Positions 46,428-58,681 of a DNA stretch of 64,000 bases are shown here, piece by piece. Source of the stretch: Sambucus nigra (lineage: Eukaryota > Streptophyta > Magnoliopsida > Dipsacales > Adoxaceae); assembly GCA_949130495.1 (NCBI GenBank), contig OX422211.1:536024017-536088016 (forward strand), given 5' to 3'. The position numbers and the translations under genes are program-made. Numbering within the stretch: position 1 is the first letter of the stretch; the number at the start of each line of letters is the position of its first letter. A model generated the notes under the pieces. The model was not told where the DNA came from. It saw nothing but the letters and a program-made list of their open reading frames with translations, and did not search any database.

Positions 46428-47360
46428 TGTGACACCCCGCCTAATTAAATACCGAGTGATCAGTCCTTTATTAAATTAAAATCAAGGTGAACGGCTGGTT
46501 CATTCTTAGCTTAATTATTTAGGGTGTTTAAATTGGAAATATAATTTCTCAACAACACATTAACCGGGTCACCAGGCCTCACCACCATACCGCGCCTATG
46601 CATTCTTAAGCATATCCAAAAAAAGGAATATTGGCGAGTGCCCAACCTCCGTGTCATATTAAAATCTCATGACAACATGCTCAACACAATAATAATACCA
46701 CATGAATCAAAAATAGATTCCAACAATAATTTTCAGATTCCAATGAATTTAGCAATTCAAATATGAGTCAATAATCATAGGAAAACAACGGGAATAGCTC
46801 TCGCGAGATTATGGAGCATATTGTGTAAAACCCCATACCTCAAAATCATCGCATGAATCATCACATAATTTCAGCCTCAAAATCTAATCACACCATCACG
46901 TTCTTCTCGCAAAAATAATCAAATCTCGTTCTATCCCAAACTCGAGAAAACACCAAATAAGCCTTCTAATCTAAGGTTGAAATCTTGAATAAGTTTGGGG
47001 CTATGGTTTGTATATGAAAGGGAGTAATTTTGGAAAGATTATTGGAGAATACATACTTGAGAAGATTGTATTTATTTTTGTTGTATAGAGCATTTTATTT
47101 CGAGATAGATAATTGTATTATTTCGAAAGACTTGATTGTATTTAATTTGAAGAATTTGAGATTAGTGGATTATTTTATACTACTGTGGGATTTTTAGATG
47201 CTTTATACCTGGTTATTTGTGGATTAGTATAGTTTTTATCGAGAGTAGCGCGCCACAACTATGATGCTTTATACCTGATTGTATTTAAAGGAATATTGTA
47301 TAGAGCATTCTATTAATAAAACCCCCAAATTAATATAGCATAAAAATACGGGGTATTACA
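46428..47360 (-). repeat. Solo LTR related to element A, inverted
   Basis: On the minus strand it begins TGTAATACCCCGTATTTTTATG and ends TAAAGGACTGATCACTCGG...GGGGTGTCACA. Both ends are close to the LTR of element A (start 2402, end 17576), but it is only 933 bp. The flanks do not show a target duplication (ACCAT and GAAAA) and belong to different elements, so a deletion or recombination has occurred at one or both sides. No gene is seen. Confidence 0.75.
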
Positions 47361-49066
47361 GAAAAATAGTTGTGAAGGTAACGAAGAAGAAAGTGAGGAG
47401 AAAAATTCAAAAAAATTCATAGAAAATTACGTAAAAGAACCTAAGGTAATTCCACCCATTAATCTTGTTATTTTTCTTGTATTTATGATTTGTATGATAT
47501 AAATCCTTGATTTTTTATTGACCTTTCATGCTTGGGTGCATATGTATGGATATATGCAAGTTTAAACAAAGCTGAATGTGTAAACCCTTAAATTGCTTCG
47601 TTTAGTAATCTTGTTTATTCAAACTTCCATATCTTTTTGTATGATTACTGAAATTGATTAATTCCAATTTGATATTAACATAGACCCATATATTCACAAC
47701 ATATCCGAAAATTATGTAAAAATAATATTAAATGAATCTTGAGTAATGGTTTGAAGTTGGGGTACCAAATCCGCCCCAAAAGAGTAAATATGCACACTAT
47801 ACGTTTGATGTTTTGCTTGACATAGTAAATGAATTATGAGAATTATGAAATTTTAATCTTGTATTATTCAATATGTTTTCTGAAATTGGGTGAAATATCA
47901 TGGAGATTTATGATGTATAAAAGTTATGAAAATTCTTGGAAGATGACTGAATGATAGAGGAGCCTATAGGGCGGATTTGCTATGTAGTAAAGAAATGGGA
48001 ATATCTTGCTCTACGAAACTTGTAATAATGTGTCGTCTTTTGTGTTGGAAACCTAATACGGTAAGGATTGGATTACCAAGAATAATTATAGTAGATTTGG
48101 GCTATAATTTGAATATATTAGATATAAAACTTGAATCTAGATGGGACTTCATTTATGATAAATGATTTGAATAGAATCATATGATGCTTATGAATTGAGT
48201 TATGTTGAAGCTATTCTTTGAATTGTTAATATTATTATGATGATACTAATATTGTAAGAACGATAGGAAGAGAAGAAGAACCGATTGAACAAGATCCAGA
48301 TAAAGGAAAAGGGAAAGCTTGTTAAATTTCCAAGGTGAGTGTACTTCTTATTATTTCGCATATAGATATGAAAATGATATGATAATTATGAATATAGCTC
48401 TAAGAGCAGGATTTGTTTGGATATTAAATTATCCAGGATTGGCTTGAATACTTTGGTATTCAGGATTTGTTTGGATATTCAAATATCCAGGATTTTTTTG
48501 GGTGTTATGATCCAGGATGGGAATTGGACAAAGATCCAATGATTTGTTGGAACTTATGTTCCAGGATTGTTGTTGCTAATGGGAAGGATTGTTTGGATTT
48601 TATATCCACATATTTGATATAGAACTGTTAATTCATTGCAGGGAAGGAGTACCTCACTGATCTTAATGCTTATGATTTATATTTTAACATTTTCAGGTTT
48701 GTACGCTGCCAGTTAGGATACTATATAATGGAAGATTTTGAGAATTGCACCGCTAGAGAGGGTTGGGTTTTACATAGGGGATTTTGTCATTGTCACACTG
48801 AAGATTTTGATACACTCACACATTGTGTTAGCATGGGTTGTTTTGATGTTGGTAATAATTAATTATAGTTAATCATAGTATTATATAACCGTTAATCTTG
48901 ACTCTCATGTTGACTTCATTATGGAACAAGAGCAATCTAATGTTCATGATGTACATTATGCATGAAAATATTAATAAATGAATTACTTTTCAAATGGACT
49001 AAAGATCATGATTTAATTGTTTTGGAAATAAATGATTAGAATGGATTTGGGTTCGGGGGTGTGACA
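47361..49066 (+). repeat. Element B 5' LTR, truncated at its start
   Basis: The sequence matches the reverse complement of about 23362-21659, so roughly the first 500 bp of the LTR are missing. It ends GGGTTCGGGGGTGTGACA at 49066, next to the primer site. The orientation is opposite to the element's 3' LTR because of the inversion. It includes ladders of ATATCCAGGATT words (48415-48570). Confidence 0.85.
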
Positions 49067-49071
49067 ATTAG

Positions 49072-49083
49072 TGGTATCAGAGC
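49072..49083 (+). promoter_or_regulatory. Primer binding site of element B
   Basis: TGGTATCAGAGC, complementary to initiator Met-tRNA, lies 5 bp after the LTR end. Confidence 0.9.
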
Positions 49084-49239
49084 GTCTAGGTTATTAATTC
49101 TGGACGTGTGTGACGATTAGATGGCAGTCATTAAGTTGATTTGATATTTATGAATATTTTTTTGTACTAACCAATAATTTAGTATTATAAACTGTTTATA
49201 TTGGTTGTTAGAACTTTGTTGTATTACAGATAATTCCAT

Positions 49240-50484
49240 ATGGAACCTGGGAATGGACAATATAGAGAAGAGGGAGTAGCTTCTCGTACAGACAATACTG
49301 AAGTAGAGCAGAGTGTTGTTGGAAGGGCTAGAGAGCATGAGAAGCATACATAGATACAAATAATAGCACAGGCAATACTGAGGATGACAGAACAACAGGA
49401 AAGAAATATGGCATTAATGGTAGAGCAACAGACTAAATATCTAGAATAAAAAACTATAGCTAGAATTGAGAAAGAGGCAAGGAAGTAAATGAAAGATTCC
49501 ATGCATGAGAAGTTCCTGAAGTTGAATCCTCCAGAATATTCAGGGTTAGTGGAACCTCCAGAAGCTGAAATGTGGGTCAGAGATCTAGAGACCATCTTTG
49601 CAGTGATGAAAGTTCCAGATAACTAAAAAGTAAATTTGGTTGTGTTTAGGCTGAAAGAGGAGGCCAAATATTGGTGGGAAGCCAACAACTATTTGGTGCC
49701 CAGGATGGAAGGTAATGATGTTATTACTTGGGCTGAATTTATTTAAACTTTATTTGATAAGTATTTTCCTAAAGTCTATAGGAGGGAGAAAATGAGGGAA
49801 TTTATAAACTTGACCTAATGGAAAATGTCTGTGAGGGAGTATGAGGCTAAATTTACAGCTTTGTCTAGATTTTCTACTAAATATGTGGAGGATGAAGAAG
49901 ATAAATGTAGTAAGTTTCAAGAGGGACTAATTTGGCCCATTCAAAATAGAGTGGCTACTTATGAGTTAGAAGATTATGCTTCTCTGGTGAATAAATCCAC
50001 GATAGCAGAAAGGCAAATGAACCAAGGGGTGGTGAGTAGAGAGCGTTTTAAGAAAAGTAGATTCGATGCATCTCAGTCTAAGGGAGGTGAGTGTGGAAGT
50101 GTTAATATGGAACCTCATAAATTTCAGAGAGGTGGTGGAGATAGTGGAAGAGGTCAGGGGATATTTGGCAGAGATACTAGGGGTGGAGAATCCTCTAGTC
50201 TGGTTAGGAGGTCAGGAAAAGGTGAGGCACCGACGAGAGTTCTTACATATTTCTTTTGTAAAGAGGAGGGGCATTATAAATCTGAGTGTCCTAAGCTTAA
50301 AGGAGTGGAATGCTACCATTGTCATAAAGTGGGGCATGTTAAGAAGAATGGTCCGCAGTTGGCAGAGACTCCAGCAGCACTAGAGAAGCAGCAAGTAGAG
50401 TGTTACCTCCAGGCAGTGGAGCGAAAAGTGTGGGTAGAGGACAAGCTAGTGGTTCCAGGCCAGGTGGACGAGTCTTTACGATGA
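49240..50484 (+). pseudogene. Element B gag
   Basis: An ATG at 49240 opens MEPGNG. In the same frame, through six stop codons (mostly TAG or TAA for Gln, Lys or Trp), it reads LNPPEYSGLVEPPEAEMWVRDLE and RLKEEAKYWWEA, the capsid core of chromovirus gag. SVREYEAKFTALSRF follows. Two zinc knuckles follow near 50250-50350. The first lacks its leading Cys (YFFCKEEGHYKSEC); in the second the last Cys is Gly (CYHCHKVGHVKKNG). Together with 26041-26958 it forms one element. Confidence 0.9.
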
Positions 50485-50861
50485 AAGAGGCTCATATTAT
50501 CCCGTATGTGGTGACAGGTACACTTTCTGTTACTGACAGAAGTGCTTATGTTTTGATTGATCCCGATTCCACACATTCTTTTGTGTCCTATGCTTTTGTT
50601 GTATACCTGAATAGACCATGTACTCGTTTAGATGTGGGTTGGGTATTTATATGCCTATGGGGGATATGGTTGTAGCCGAATATGTTTTTCGTGATTGTGT
50701 TTTGACTGTGGGGTTAGAGATACAACTATAGATTTACTTCCATTGGATATTTCTGATTTTAATATAATTATGTGAATGGATTAGTTATCTAAATATCATG
50801 CATCTATGGATTGTTTCTGTAAGGAAGTTGTTTTTAATATGCCTGGTGAGCCTGAATTTAT
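50400..50861 (+). pseudogene. Element B protease, cut at the inversion breakpoint
   Basis: The frame carries VLIDPDSTHSFVS, the aspartic protease active-site region (DPDST for the usual D-S/P-G-ST). After frame changes it reads LLPLDISDFNIIM and VVFNMPGEPEF. It stops exactly where chromoviruses continue into the RT linker; that continuation is found at 26958 on the minus strand. Confidence 0.88.
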
Positions 50862-50868
50862 ACTTTGA
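50855..50868. other. Right breakpoint of the 23.9-kb inversion
   Basis: Element B protease passes directly into the Sirevirus LTR at LTR position about 737 (matching 61789 onward). Only about 2 bp of the LTR are unaccounted for between the two breakpoints, and 2-3 bp (AT/TA) are ambiguous. Confidence 0.9.
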
Positions 50869-51670
50869 GATAAAAAATTCTTAACCAAAAGTCTCTTTGT
50901 TTTTGTGAAACCAAATGATTGAATCTTTACCTAAAAATATGTTTACATCCATATAGTTTACCTTGATCCAAGATTCAATATATATACTCATTTGAGATCA
51001 TCTTTGGCACCGGGTTTCATCTCTACCCCAAAAGAGGAAGTTTTCTACGGAAGAGTCCATGTTTGTTATTTCATGGTGCGCATATGGAGAAAGGCTTCAT
51101 GTGTTGTTGGCGGTTAACTTGCCCCATCGGTGGATTCTGAGACTACGATGGATTCCGGAGTTATAAACTAAGCGAAGGCGGAAGCAAGAAAAAGCGTCAA
51201 GGTTTGAGAGGGAGTCGAGTCGAGGAATTAAGTGTTTTGTCTTATCTTTTGTAAAACCATACCTAGTGGATTTATGGTTGGGCCACCCGACGATTTTTTT
51301 GTTGTGGGTTTTCCTCGTACATCGCGGCGTTGTGTGTTGTGTTTTATTTTTATCTTGCAAAAATCACTTAGATGCATGTGTAGGTGTAAAAAGATAAAAA
51401 TTGGTTAAATCGCATCTTTAGTGTAAGTTGGTGCTAGTTTATATTTGGGTAATTTAGAGTTAGTTTAATTCAAGCCATCTAATTTAATTTGAAAATATTC
51501 ATGTTTGGTTTGTTTAACATATTTAGAACTTGAATTGAATTAATTGTGTTTAAGTGGAAATTTGATTATTTGTTTAGTTTAATTTAATTTCACTTTAATT
51601 TTGAAAGAATTTAAAAATTTATTTAAAATTTAAAATTTAGGATATTTCGGGGGGACCATCACCACTATCA
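50862..51670 (+). repeat. Sirevirus 5' LTR, distal 809 bp
   Basis: It matches 61789-62595 of the 3' LTR and ends CACTATCA before the primer site. Two copies of an 87-codon frame on the minus strand (51097-51360 and 62024-62287) exist only because the LTRs are similar. Confidence 0.92.
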
Positions 51671-51672
51671 AG

Positions 51673-51683
51673 TGTTATCAGAG
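51673..51683 (+). promoter_or_regulatory. Primer binding site of the Sirevirus
   Basis: TGTTATCAGAG, one base from the usual TGGTATCAGAG complementary to initiator Met-tRNA, lies 2 bp after the LTR. Confidence 0.8.
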
Positions 51684-51701
51684 AGGAAACGCTAAATTAT
51701 T

Positions 51702-53540
51702 GTGTTAAGAACCTTTAGTTCATTCTTGGGTTTAAATATACCTTTTACAAAATTTCCTATTTTTAATGGTTCCAACTATGCGTATTGGATAACGCATATG
51801 AGGTCGACACTTAAATTCTTAGATGAGTGGGTTTGGCTTTCGGTTGTTAAAGGGTGGTGTCCACCAATATTTCTGGAAAGAGAGTTTCGTGTACTTAAAC
51901 CCGTAGAAAGATGGAGTGAGACTGAGCTTAAGTTTGCAAACTTTAATTCTCGAGGAATAAATACTCTTTTTAGTGCGATTACACCAAAGGAATTTTGCCG
52001 TATTATGATGTGTGAAACGTATAAGGAGACATGGGATATACTCCAACTCACCCATGAGGGAACAAGTGTCGTTAAATCTTCCAAACTCCAAACCCTCACC
52101 ACTCAATTTGAAACCATTAAAATGTTAGAAAGTGAGACTTTTGATGAGTTTTATGCGAGATTGTCCGATATTGTGAATTCATGTTTTATTTGGGAGAAAA
52201 GATACCCGATAACTGTGTCGTAAGGAAAATTTTGAGGTCTTTACCCGATAGATTTATTCCAAAGGTGACCGTTTTAAATTCTTTAGGCACTTTAGACTCT
52301 ACGAAACTTAATGAGCTTATATCTGACTTACAAATCTAAGAACTTGACATGTTTCCCTCCAAGGATGAGAATAAGAAAGACAAAGTCATAGCTTTGAAAG
52401 CTCGGAAGAAGGAAATATCGGTTTTGGATGATGAGTTTGAGATTGACTCGGAAGATATGGCTTTGTTTGCTAGGAAGTTTTAAAAATTTCTCAAGATTAA
52501 TAAAGATAAACTTAAAAATGATTATAAGAACTTTGATAAGTCTAAGCATAATAAAGTCGAGAAAGTCCTTAAAAATAGTAATGAAGATCTTAATAGGGAT
52601 GAGTCAAATAGATGTTATGGTTATGAGGGTTATGGCCATAGGGCATTCAAGTGTCCCATTAAACTAAGGAAGGAGGGCAAGAGACCGATTTTATACAATG
52701 CCACCCTTAGTGATAGTGAACTGGAAGAGGGACCTGATTCCCCCATTGAGTGCAATTTTATCGCATTCATGGATCGTCATGTGAGTGATAGTGAAAAGTC
52801 TTCTGTTGAGGATAAATTAACACATGACACTTCCAAGGCCATTGTTTGTGAATCCCATGAGTTTGATGGTAAAGAGAGTGAGAATTAAGAAGAGGTAGAG
52901 GAGAGTGAACTTCAAGTAGCCTTTCGAGAGTTGTATTCGGAGTTGTTGAAATTAAAAAGGGTAAACTTGAAGTTATAAGAAAAAATGAGACAACCTTCCA
53001 TTACTAATGATGAAAGTGTTTTAATTGATGATCTTAAGGCACGTGAGATAACTCTTCGTGAGAAGCTAGAATATGTTGAAGGAGAAAGAGATAGAATTAT
53101 AGGTTTAATGGAGGCTATGAAGAAAGATCTTCTTGTGTTTGAAGAGAGAAAGAGTTTACTTGAGTCTAGAATAGTGGAACTTGAAGAGAAATTGAGAGAC
53201 TCTAGTCGGGTCAAATTTGATTTGGAGTGTAGGTCGGAGAAATTCGATAAAATCTTAGACACCATCCAAATTAAAGATGACATGGGTGATAATTGGCTTC
53301 TATACTCAAAATGCTTCCGCTAATAAAGCCAAAACCATGATTTTGAGAGAATTGACTAGGAACACTAAAAAAGGTCAATCCTTAGGTAATACTCCCCACT
53401 ATGCTTTCACTTGCACACATTGTGGTAGGAAGGTTCATCTTATGAGGTTTTGTTTCGACCTTAGAAATGGTCCAAGGAAGTTAAAGGGTAGAGTCACCAA
53501 GGTCACCAAATCCCGTGAGCGTCACGTGTCATTAATGTAG
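51702..53540 (+). pseudogene. Sirevirus gag (UBN2-type capsid, zinc knuckle, coiled coil)
   Basis: 51702-52223 carries the copia gag domain: FPIFNGSNYAYWITHMRSTL, then YKETWDILQLTHEGT and FDEFYARLSDIVN. After a frame change it reads LRSLPDRFIPKVT. Around 52613 the zinc knuckle CYGYEGYGHRAFKC has Tyr for the second Cys. 52690-52890 is acidic. 52985-53300 is a long coiled coil (LREKLEYVEGERDRIIGLMEAMKK). 53400-53470 has a second Cys/His block, THCGRKVHLMRFC. About five stops or frame changes are present. No pol follows before the nested element. Confidence 0.85.
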
Positions 53541-53724
53541 GTTAGGAGATCCGATTTGGAGGCTTTACCTGATAGAGTTTATAATTCTCATTTACTTGCA
53601 CATGATTCCTCCCTTGCTAAATCTAAAGGTTGATTGTGTTAATGTTGTTTATATACACTAGCTTTTGTGATTTATTATAGATTTTTTGTTAGTTGTATGT
53701 TTGTTTTCCATATTCTAGTTTATG
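53541..53724 (+). other. End of gag and start of the pol-less spacer
   Basis: A few more codons (SDLEALPDRVYNSHLLAHDS) lead to a stop near 53630. After that the DNA is T-rich and non-coding up to the nested element. No protease motif is seen. Confidence 0.6.
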
Positions 53725-53816
53725 CTTAATGTTGACGCAAAAATTCTCCATCTACGAGGACCAATTAGAAAAGGACACATGTCATCCTACGTGGAAATAT
53801 TCGACATTCGAGGATA

Positions 53817-53893
53817 GTTGATCGACACCCGAGGAGAGTTGGTCGGCACCCGAGAAGAGTTAGTCAGCACCCGAGGAGAGTTGGTCGGCATAC
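53817..53893 (+). repeat. 21-bp direct repeats in the nested element LTR
   Basis: Four units of GTTGGTCGGCACCCGAGGAGA with small changes; the same block is at about 58769-58843. The word GTTGGTCGG links the LTR to the interior arrays. Confidence 0.8.
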
Positions 53894-54168
53894 CAACCAA
53901 CGCATAGTATATCAAGCTACTTAGCATGCAGAGAAACCAACCAGGAAGATCAAATGATAGCTATGCATTTAATGTGCATTAATGAAGATGACAACGCATT
54001 TAATTAGCCTTAATGTACATTTCTACTATATGAATAGATGACAACACATAGCATACCAAGCAATTCAAGGAAGACCAACCATCATAGAAGGCCAACAATT
54101 AGATTGATTATATATAGACATAAATGTTTGAATGTATAAAGACATTGTATATCTTTATCTCCCATCAC

Positions 54169-54176
54169 TATAAATA
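54169..54176 (+). promoter_or_regulatory. TATA box of the nested element 5' LTR
   Basis: CACTATAAATACA context, conserved at 59119-59126 in the 3' LTR. Confidence 0.7.
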
Positions 54177-54402
54177 CATGTATTCCCTTAGCCAAAAGAG
54201 GCGACAACTAAGAAACACCATACACAAGATACACATTCTTTCTCTCTCTACACCATATTGTGCTATTGTAAATCTTTGGGAATAAAATAACAGTGGACGT
54301 AGGCTTTATTCATAGCCGAACCACTTTAAAAACCTTTTGTCTCTTATATGTTTGATGTGAATCTTTATCTTCATCTTCAATATCATCTTCATCATTTATC
54401 TG

Positions 54403-54449
54403 CTGTTGACGCCACTAAAATGGCAGAGGCCATTTTCTGTTTTCAACAG
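54403..54449. repeat. 47-bp hairpin at the end of the 5' LTR
   Basis: The outer arms CTGTTGA and TCAACAG and the inner arms AAAATGGC and GCCATTTT surround a 4-bp AGAG loop. The 3' LTR has only TCTGCGCGTCAACA at the equivalent place, about 38 bp shorter. Confidence 0.82.
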
Positions 54450-54450
54450 A

Positions 54451-54469
54451 TTGACGCCGTCTGTGGGAA
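54451..54469 (+). promoter_or_regulatory. Primer binding site of the nested element
   Basis: TTGACGCCGTCTGTGGGAA lies 2 bp after the LTR. It differs from the Tat site at 4985-5003 mainly at one position of the core. Confidence 0.82.
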
Positions 54470-57416
54470 CGTGTTACAAGCATTGTTCATCATCAAAAGC
54501 TAAGTTTTTTATTTTCTCTATGTATAATCAATTATATATTATGCATACATCTTTTGATTCAATCATGATTTTTATGTTTATATACATAAATTAATGGTCC
54601 AATTTTTATCTGCAAAATGTTGCATATCATGATTTTTAAATCATAACAGTTAGATTCATTCTTATTTAGAAATCTGAAAAATAGTGGATTTCATAAATCA
54701 TAACTTTTTGCTTGATTCTCAAGTTTCAATTTTATATCATGAAATAAACATCAACGAATTTCCTTCATCATAAACTTTTCGGCATAAATTTGATTCGTGT
54801 GTATATCTGCCATCAAATCTGGATTATTTGATTCTTGGATCTTAAAATTTTGAGAATGGATAGACACTCTTGTTAAAAATATTGACGGTATTTATAAATA
54901 TATCTGGTACTGTTTTTTTTATAGATAATTTATTCTCAAGAGATTTATGAATTGGAGTGAGTTTGAGATTCGGAGTGAAAATTACTTCAAAATCCACTGA
55001 ACAGAATACCAAACGCCCAATCCATTATCCAGGTTTATACGATCAAAAAATAATATAATAACCGGTTAGTGAATTCACAAAACCGACAACCCAAATGATC
55101 GTCTATAACCTCTCTCTTCCCCAAGATTTTTTTTTTGGGTTAAAAATTTGTATTCTGAAACCCAGAAATGGGGTTGATTAAAAAACCATCCGACTGCAAT
55201 AATCAGACGATTTATGCCCTGATTTTATTATTTATCCACTCCGATTATCTGTGATTGTTATAATTACTAACAATTTTTCAGGATTGTTCTCTCATCTCCG
55301 ATTTTTCTTGTCGCTTGACAGTCAAAGCTGTTCATGGCCGACGCGAAATCCAGCCGAATTAACTGCCAACTTATATAAACCTTACCGAGTTGAATTTTTT
55401 TTCAGCCTATTGGTCGGCAATCACTTTTTGAGATGACCATCAATTGATCGGCAACAAAAGAAAATACGGACAACAGGTCGGGGGATTTCCTATACCTGGT
55501 TGGCACAATCTATCACCGGTGGGGGGCAATTATTATTGCTCGATAATACCAATTATTAGTCGGCAATAGGTGCAACACACATTGGGAGTCTCTAGATCAC
55601 ATATCACTGTTAAGAAAGAATGTTACACACTTTATAATTGGAAACCAGTTGTATTGTAATTTCTGTTCGGATCCCATCTTCGACCAATTTTTTATTTTCC
55701 ACCTAAGTATAGGTTCTCTGATAACAGATCTCAGACTTGTTGGTCAGCACCTATTACTGTTCGGATGCATTTGTTAATGGTCGGAGATATCAGGTGTTGA
55801 TCTACTGTTGGTCGGCGTATATATAGTTGGTTGGGGGAAAAATTTATTGTTGGTCGACATCGACTTCAGACCATCTTTTGTTGGTCGGAAGTTCTCCTAT
55901 TACAGGTCGGTAGCAGTTAAACAGGTTGGCAACATCAAATGTTTATCGGCCGTACCCGTACCATTGATCGACAATATTAATTATTGGTCGGCAACATTAT
56001 GGGATGATCAACCTATAGCTGGTCGGATACATCTGATGCTGGTCGGCAAACAGATTCTGTTAACAGCAAACCCAAGAGGTTATCTTTCCGACCACTACCT
56101 TAGAATTTGTTATCAGAATCTTTTGTATAAGTCGGCAACAAGTTTTATACAAACGAAGGTTTCCTGATCAACTGATCTTGGTCGGCATCACTTTTTAATG
56201 GTTAGCAAATTCACCATAGTTTCTTAGTTAGCAAAATCACTTCTTGGTCGACGGAACCTATTGTTGTTCGACAACCTAAGTTGCAAAAGTTGACGAATTC
56301 TCGACCCCCTATGACTAGGGAACAGATGGATGGTAGCAGATACGAAAAATTGTGAATCCATGCCTATTCTCATATGGAAAGGCTCTACTAAAATGGGCAC
56401 ACGATTGGCTAATAATACCACCTCATTATTCTTTCTTAAGAATCAAATAAATTTTTTAAACAAATTTATAGTTGAAATTTGCACAAAAATTCTAAACAAA
56501 ACCTTATAGCATCTATTTGATAAAAATATGCTCACATGACACACGTTTGGCACAAAACATATTATATGAAATTGATATTTTTATTGCCCGAGCATATACA
56601 TATCATATATATTGATTAGTTGACTAAATTATTCGAATGACTAATCAATTCAGCCTATACATATAGTAGGGCAATTTATTAAATTCCTTAGGTACAAGAT
56701 TCAATCCTGATGAAAGCTCGGACACAATCTTAAACCTCTGGAAACTGTTATTGCTCGACATCAGACAATTTCGTATCGACAGATCAACCGAACATATATT
56801 ATTTCATATTTTGAAATTCATATTTTTATTTCCCTAGCAAATACATATCATACATTCATTATATTGACTAGATTAATGAAAACTAATCAATTCAGCCTAC
56901 ACATATGGTAGGGCAAGTCATTAATTTTTACAGGTACAAGATTCAGTGTCGATGAATGCTCGGAAATAATCTTAAACTTCTGGAGAATATTATCATTGCT
57001 CGGCATTGTGAAATTTTACCTCAACAAAGCATTATTGATTGTATTATTGCTCGGATATCTGCTCAGACACGAATTATTCTATATATCCATTCGGATTCAT
57101 ATTCTATATTCACCTCAGCATGGAGCTCGAAGAGATATATATTCAGCTCCAAAGAGATCTGCAATATTTATTATATTTCACCCCCAACGGATAGTTGGTC
57201 GGGGTAATTCTTATTTATATTCAGGCCCAGCAAAGTTCTCGGCCATATTCTTATATTATGGAAAATATTATCCTTATTCGGCATTATGCAATTTTGCCTC
57301 GACAGATCAGCAAGACAGTTTATTATTCTAAATCATTCTTTACGTCTATGCATATTTTATATTTATCTCAGCATGGAGCTTGGAAAATTTCTTCTCTCTA
57401 TATATATTCAGCTTCA

Positions 57417-57605
57417 AGGAAGTCTTCAACATGTATTATCTTATTCCCAACAATCTGTTGGTCAGCGCCGAGGAGGTCTCCAGCATGTATTATCTTATTC
57501 CCAATAATTTGTTGGTCAGCGTCGAGGAGGTCTCCAACATTTATTATATCTTATTCCCAATAATCTGTTGGTCAGATCCGAGGAAGTCTCTATCATTTAT
57601 TATCA
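57417..57605 (+). repeat. Three tandem units of about 55 bp
   Basis: TATTATCTTATTCCCAA-to-GAGGTCTCCA units begin near 57436, 57490 and 57544, each with CTGTTGGTCAG. Confidence 0.82.
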
Positions 57606-57608
57606 ATT

Positions 57609-57866
57609 ACCACCAACTCCGGTTGGTCGGCAAATTAATTACCACCAACTCCGATTAGTCGGCAAATCAATTACCACCAACTCCGGTTGGTCGGGAAGAA
57701 AATTACCTCCAACTCCGGTTGGTCGGGAAGCAACATACCACCAACTCCGGTTGGTCGACAAATCAATTACCACCAACTCCGGTTGATCGGACCTCAATCA
57801 CCACTAACTTCGGTTGGTCGGTTAATCAGCAAATAACAACTCCGGTTGGTCGGACAACAGACAACA
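57609..57866 (+). repeat. Eight 32-bp tandem units with CCAAC/GTTGG hairpins
   Basis: ACCACCAACTCCGGTTGGTC-type units begin at 57609, 57641, 57673, 57705, 57737, 57769 and 57800, with a last partial near 57833. Each can form an ACCAAC-TCCG-GTTGGT stem-loop. Confidence 0.9.
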
Positions 57867-58668
57867 GCAGGTGGAGCAAATTTTATTGTCCATGCAAAAT
57901 AGGAAAATTTATCAAATAGCATACTTCAAGGCCGAGAAAGCATTCAAAATTCATATTCCACACTTGGGGGCTTTTGTTACAAATTCAGTTGTTCATTCGG
58001 TGGCACATTCTCATAACATCATGCAGTCGAGCATCAAATTCAAACTTACATAGTCGGGGCTCCGACTAATTATCATTTAGAAGTTATTTTTCTTGCTCAT
58101 GAGGCATATTGAAGTTCAAGAGTTATTATGCACATGCTATTGAAGTTCAGGAGTCAAATTCAGCATCTACAGCACTGAGATCTTTACTACTACTGTCCCG
58201 ACTAATAATGAAGAAGTTATATGAAAATATTTCGAAGTCCACCACTAGCTTGGTACTAACAACATTGAAGAATTGGGTTCAAAAGCTAGTATGTTACTCG
58301 ACAAAGTATTCAAAAGCATAAATCAGAAAAATCAAGCACGTGAAGTTAGCACTCAATTGCTCGGCACAGGAGGCAGTTGGTCGGCTAGCAAAACCAATCA
58401 ATATACTTGAATATTATGACAAACTACAACCTGCATACTATGGTATGGCTGCATCCAAATTCCCTGATACATAGCACACATTCACTTGACGAACGGAGTT
58501 CCTCAAAAGAGATATTAGCAACCATCGATCAACCTGCATCATATGTCGTCCAGGAGATAGTGCACTTTATGTTGAATAAATCATGAAGGCAGATCAAGAA
58601 TTTCACGATCACTGAGCAACACTGCAGAATAAATACTCCATCCTTTCAGTGAACCATCAAGCATGGAG

Positions 58669-58681
58669 CATTGGGGGATTC
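58669..58681 (+). promoter_or_regulatory. Polypurine tract of the nested element
   Basis: CATTGGGGGATTC directly precedes the 3' LTR. It is short and interrupted but correctly placed. Confidence 0.65.

Larger units (their letters stand above)
53730..54448 (+). repeat. 5' LTR of the nested element (719 bp)
   Basis: It has a 21-bp direct repeat (GTTGGTCGGCACCCGAGGAGA-type) four times at 53817-53893 and a TATA box TATAAATA at 54169-54176. It ends in a 47-bp hairpin absent from the 3' LTR. It is otherwise close to 58682-59362. Confidence 0.88.
54470..58668 (+). other. Non-coding interior of the nested element
   Basis: There is no gag, protease, RT or integrase in any frame. 54470-55380 is AT-rich. 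55390-56290 contains over twenty copies of a TTGGTCGG(C/A) word at irregular 25-60-bp spacing. 56640 and 56900 carry a duplicated block (ACTAATCAATTCAGCCTA...GGGCAA). 57417-57866 are tandem arrays. 57870-58668 is unremarkable. The short open frames here reflect repeats. Confidence 0.75.

Noticed and set aside
51097..51360. 87-codon minus-strand frame conserved at 62024-62287
   Set aside because: Conservation is explained by the two LTR copies; no known domain, and the LTR is otherwise non-coding.
57195..57563. Overlapping plus-strand frames of 73-122 codons in the nested element
   Set aside because: They arise from the 55-bp tandem units; three frames are open at once, typical of repeats whose length is near a multiple of three.
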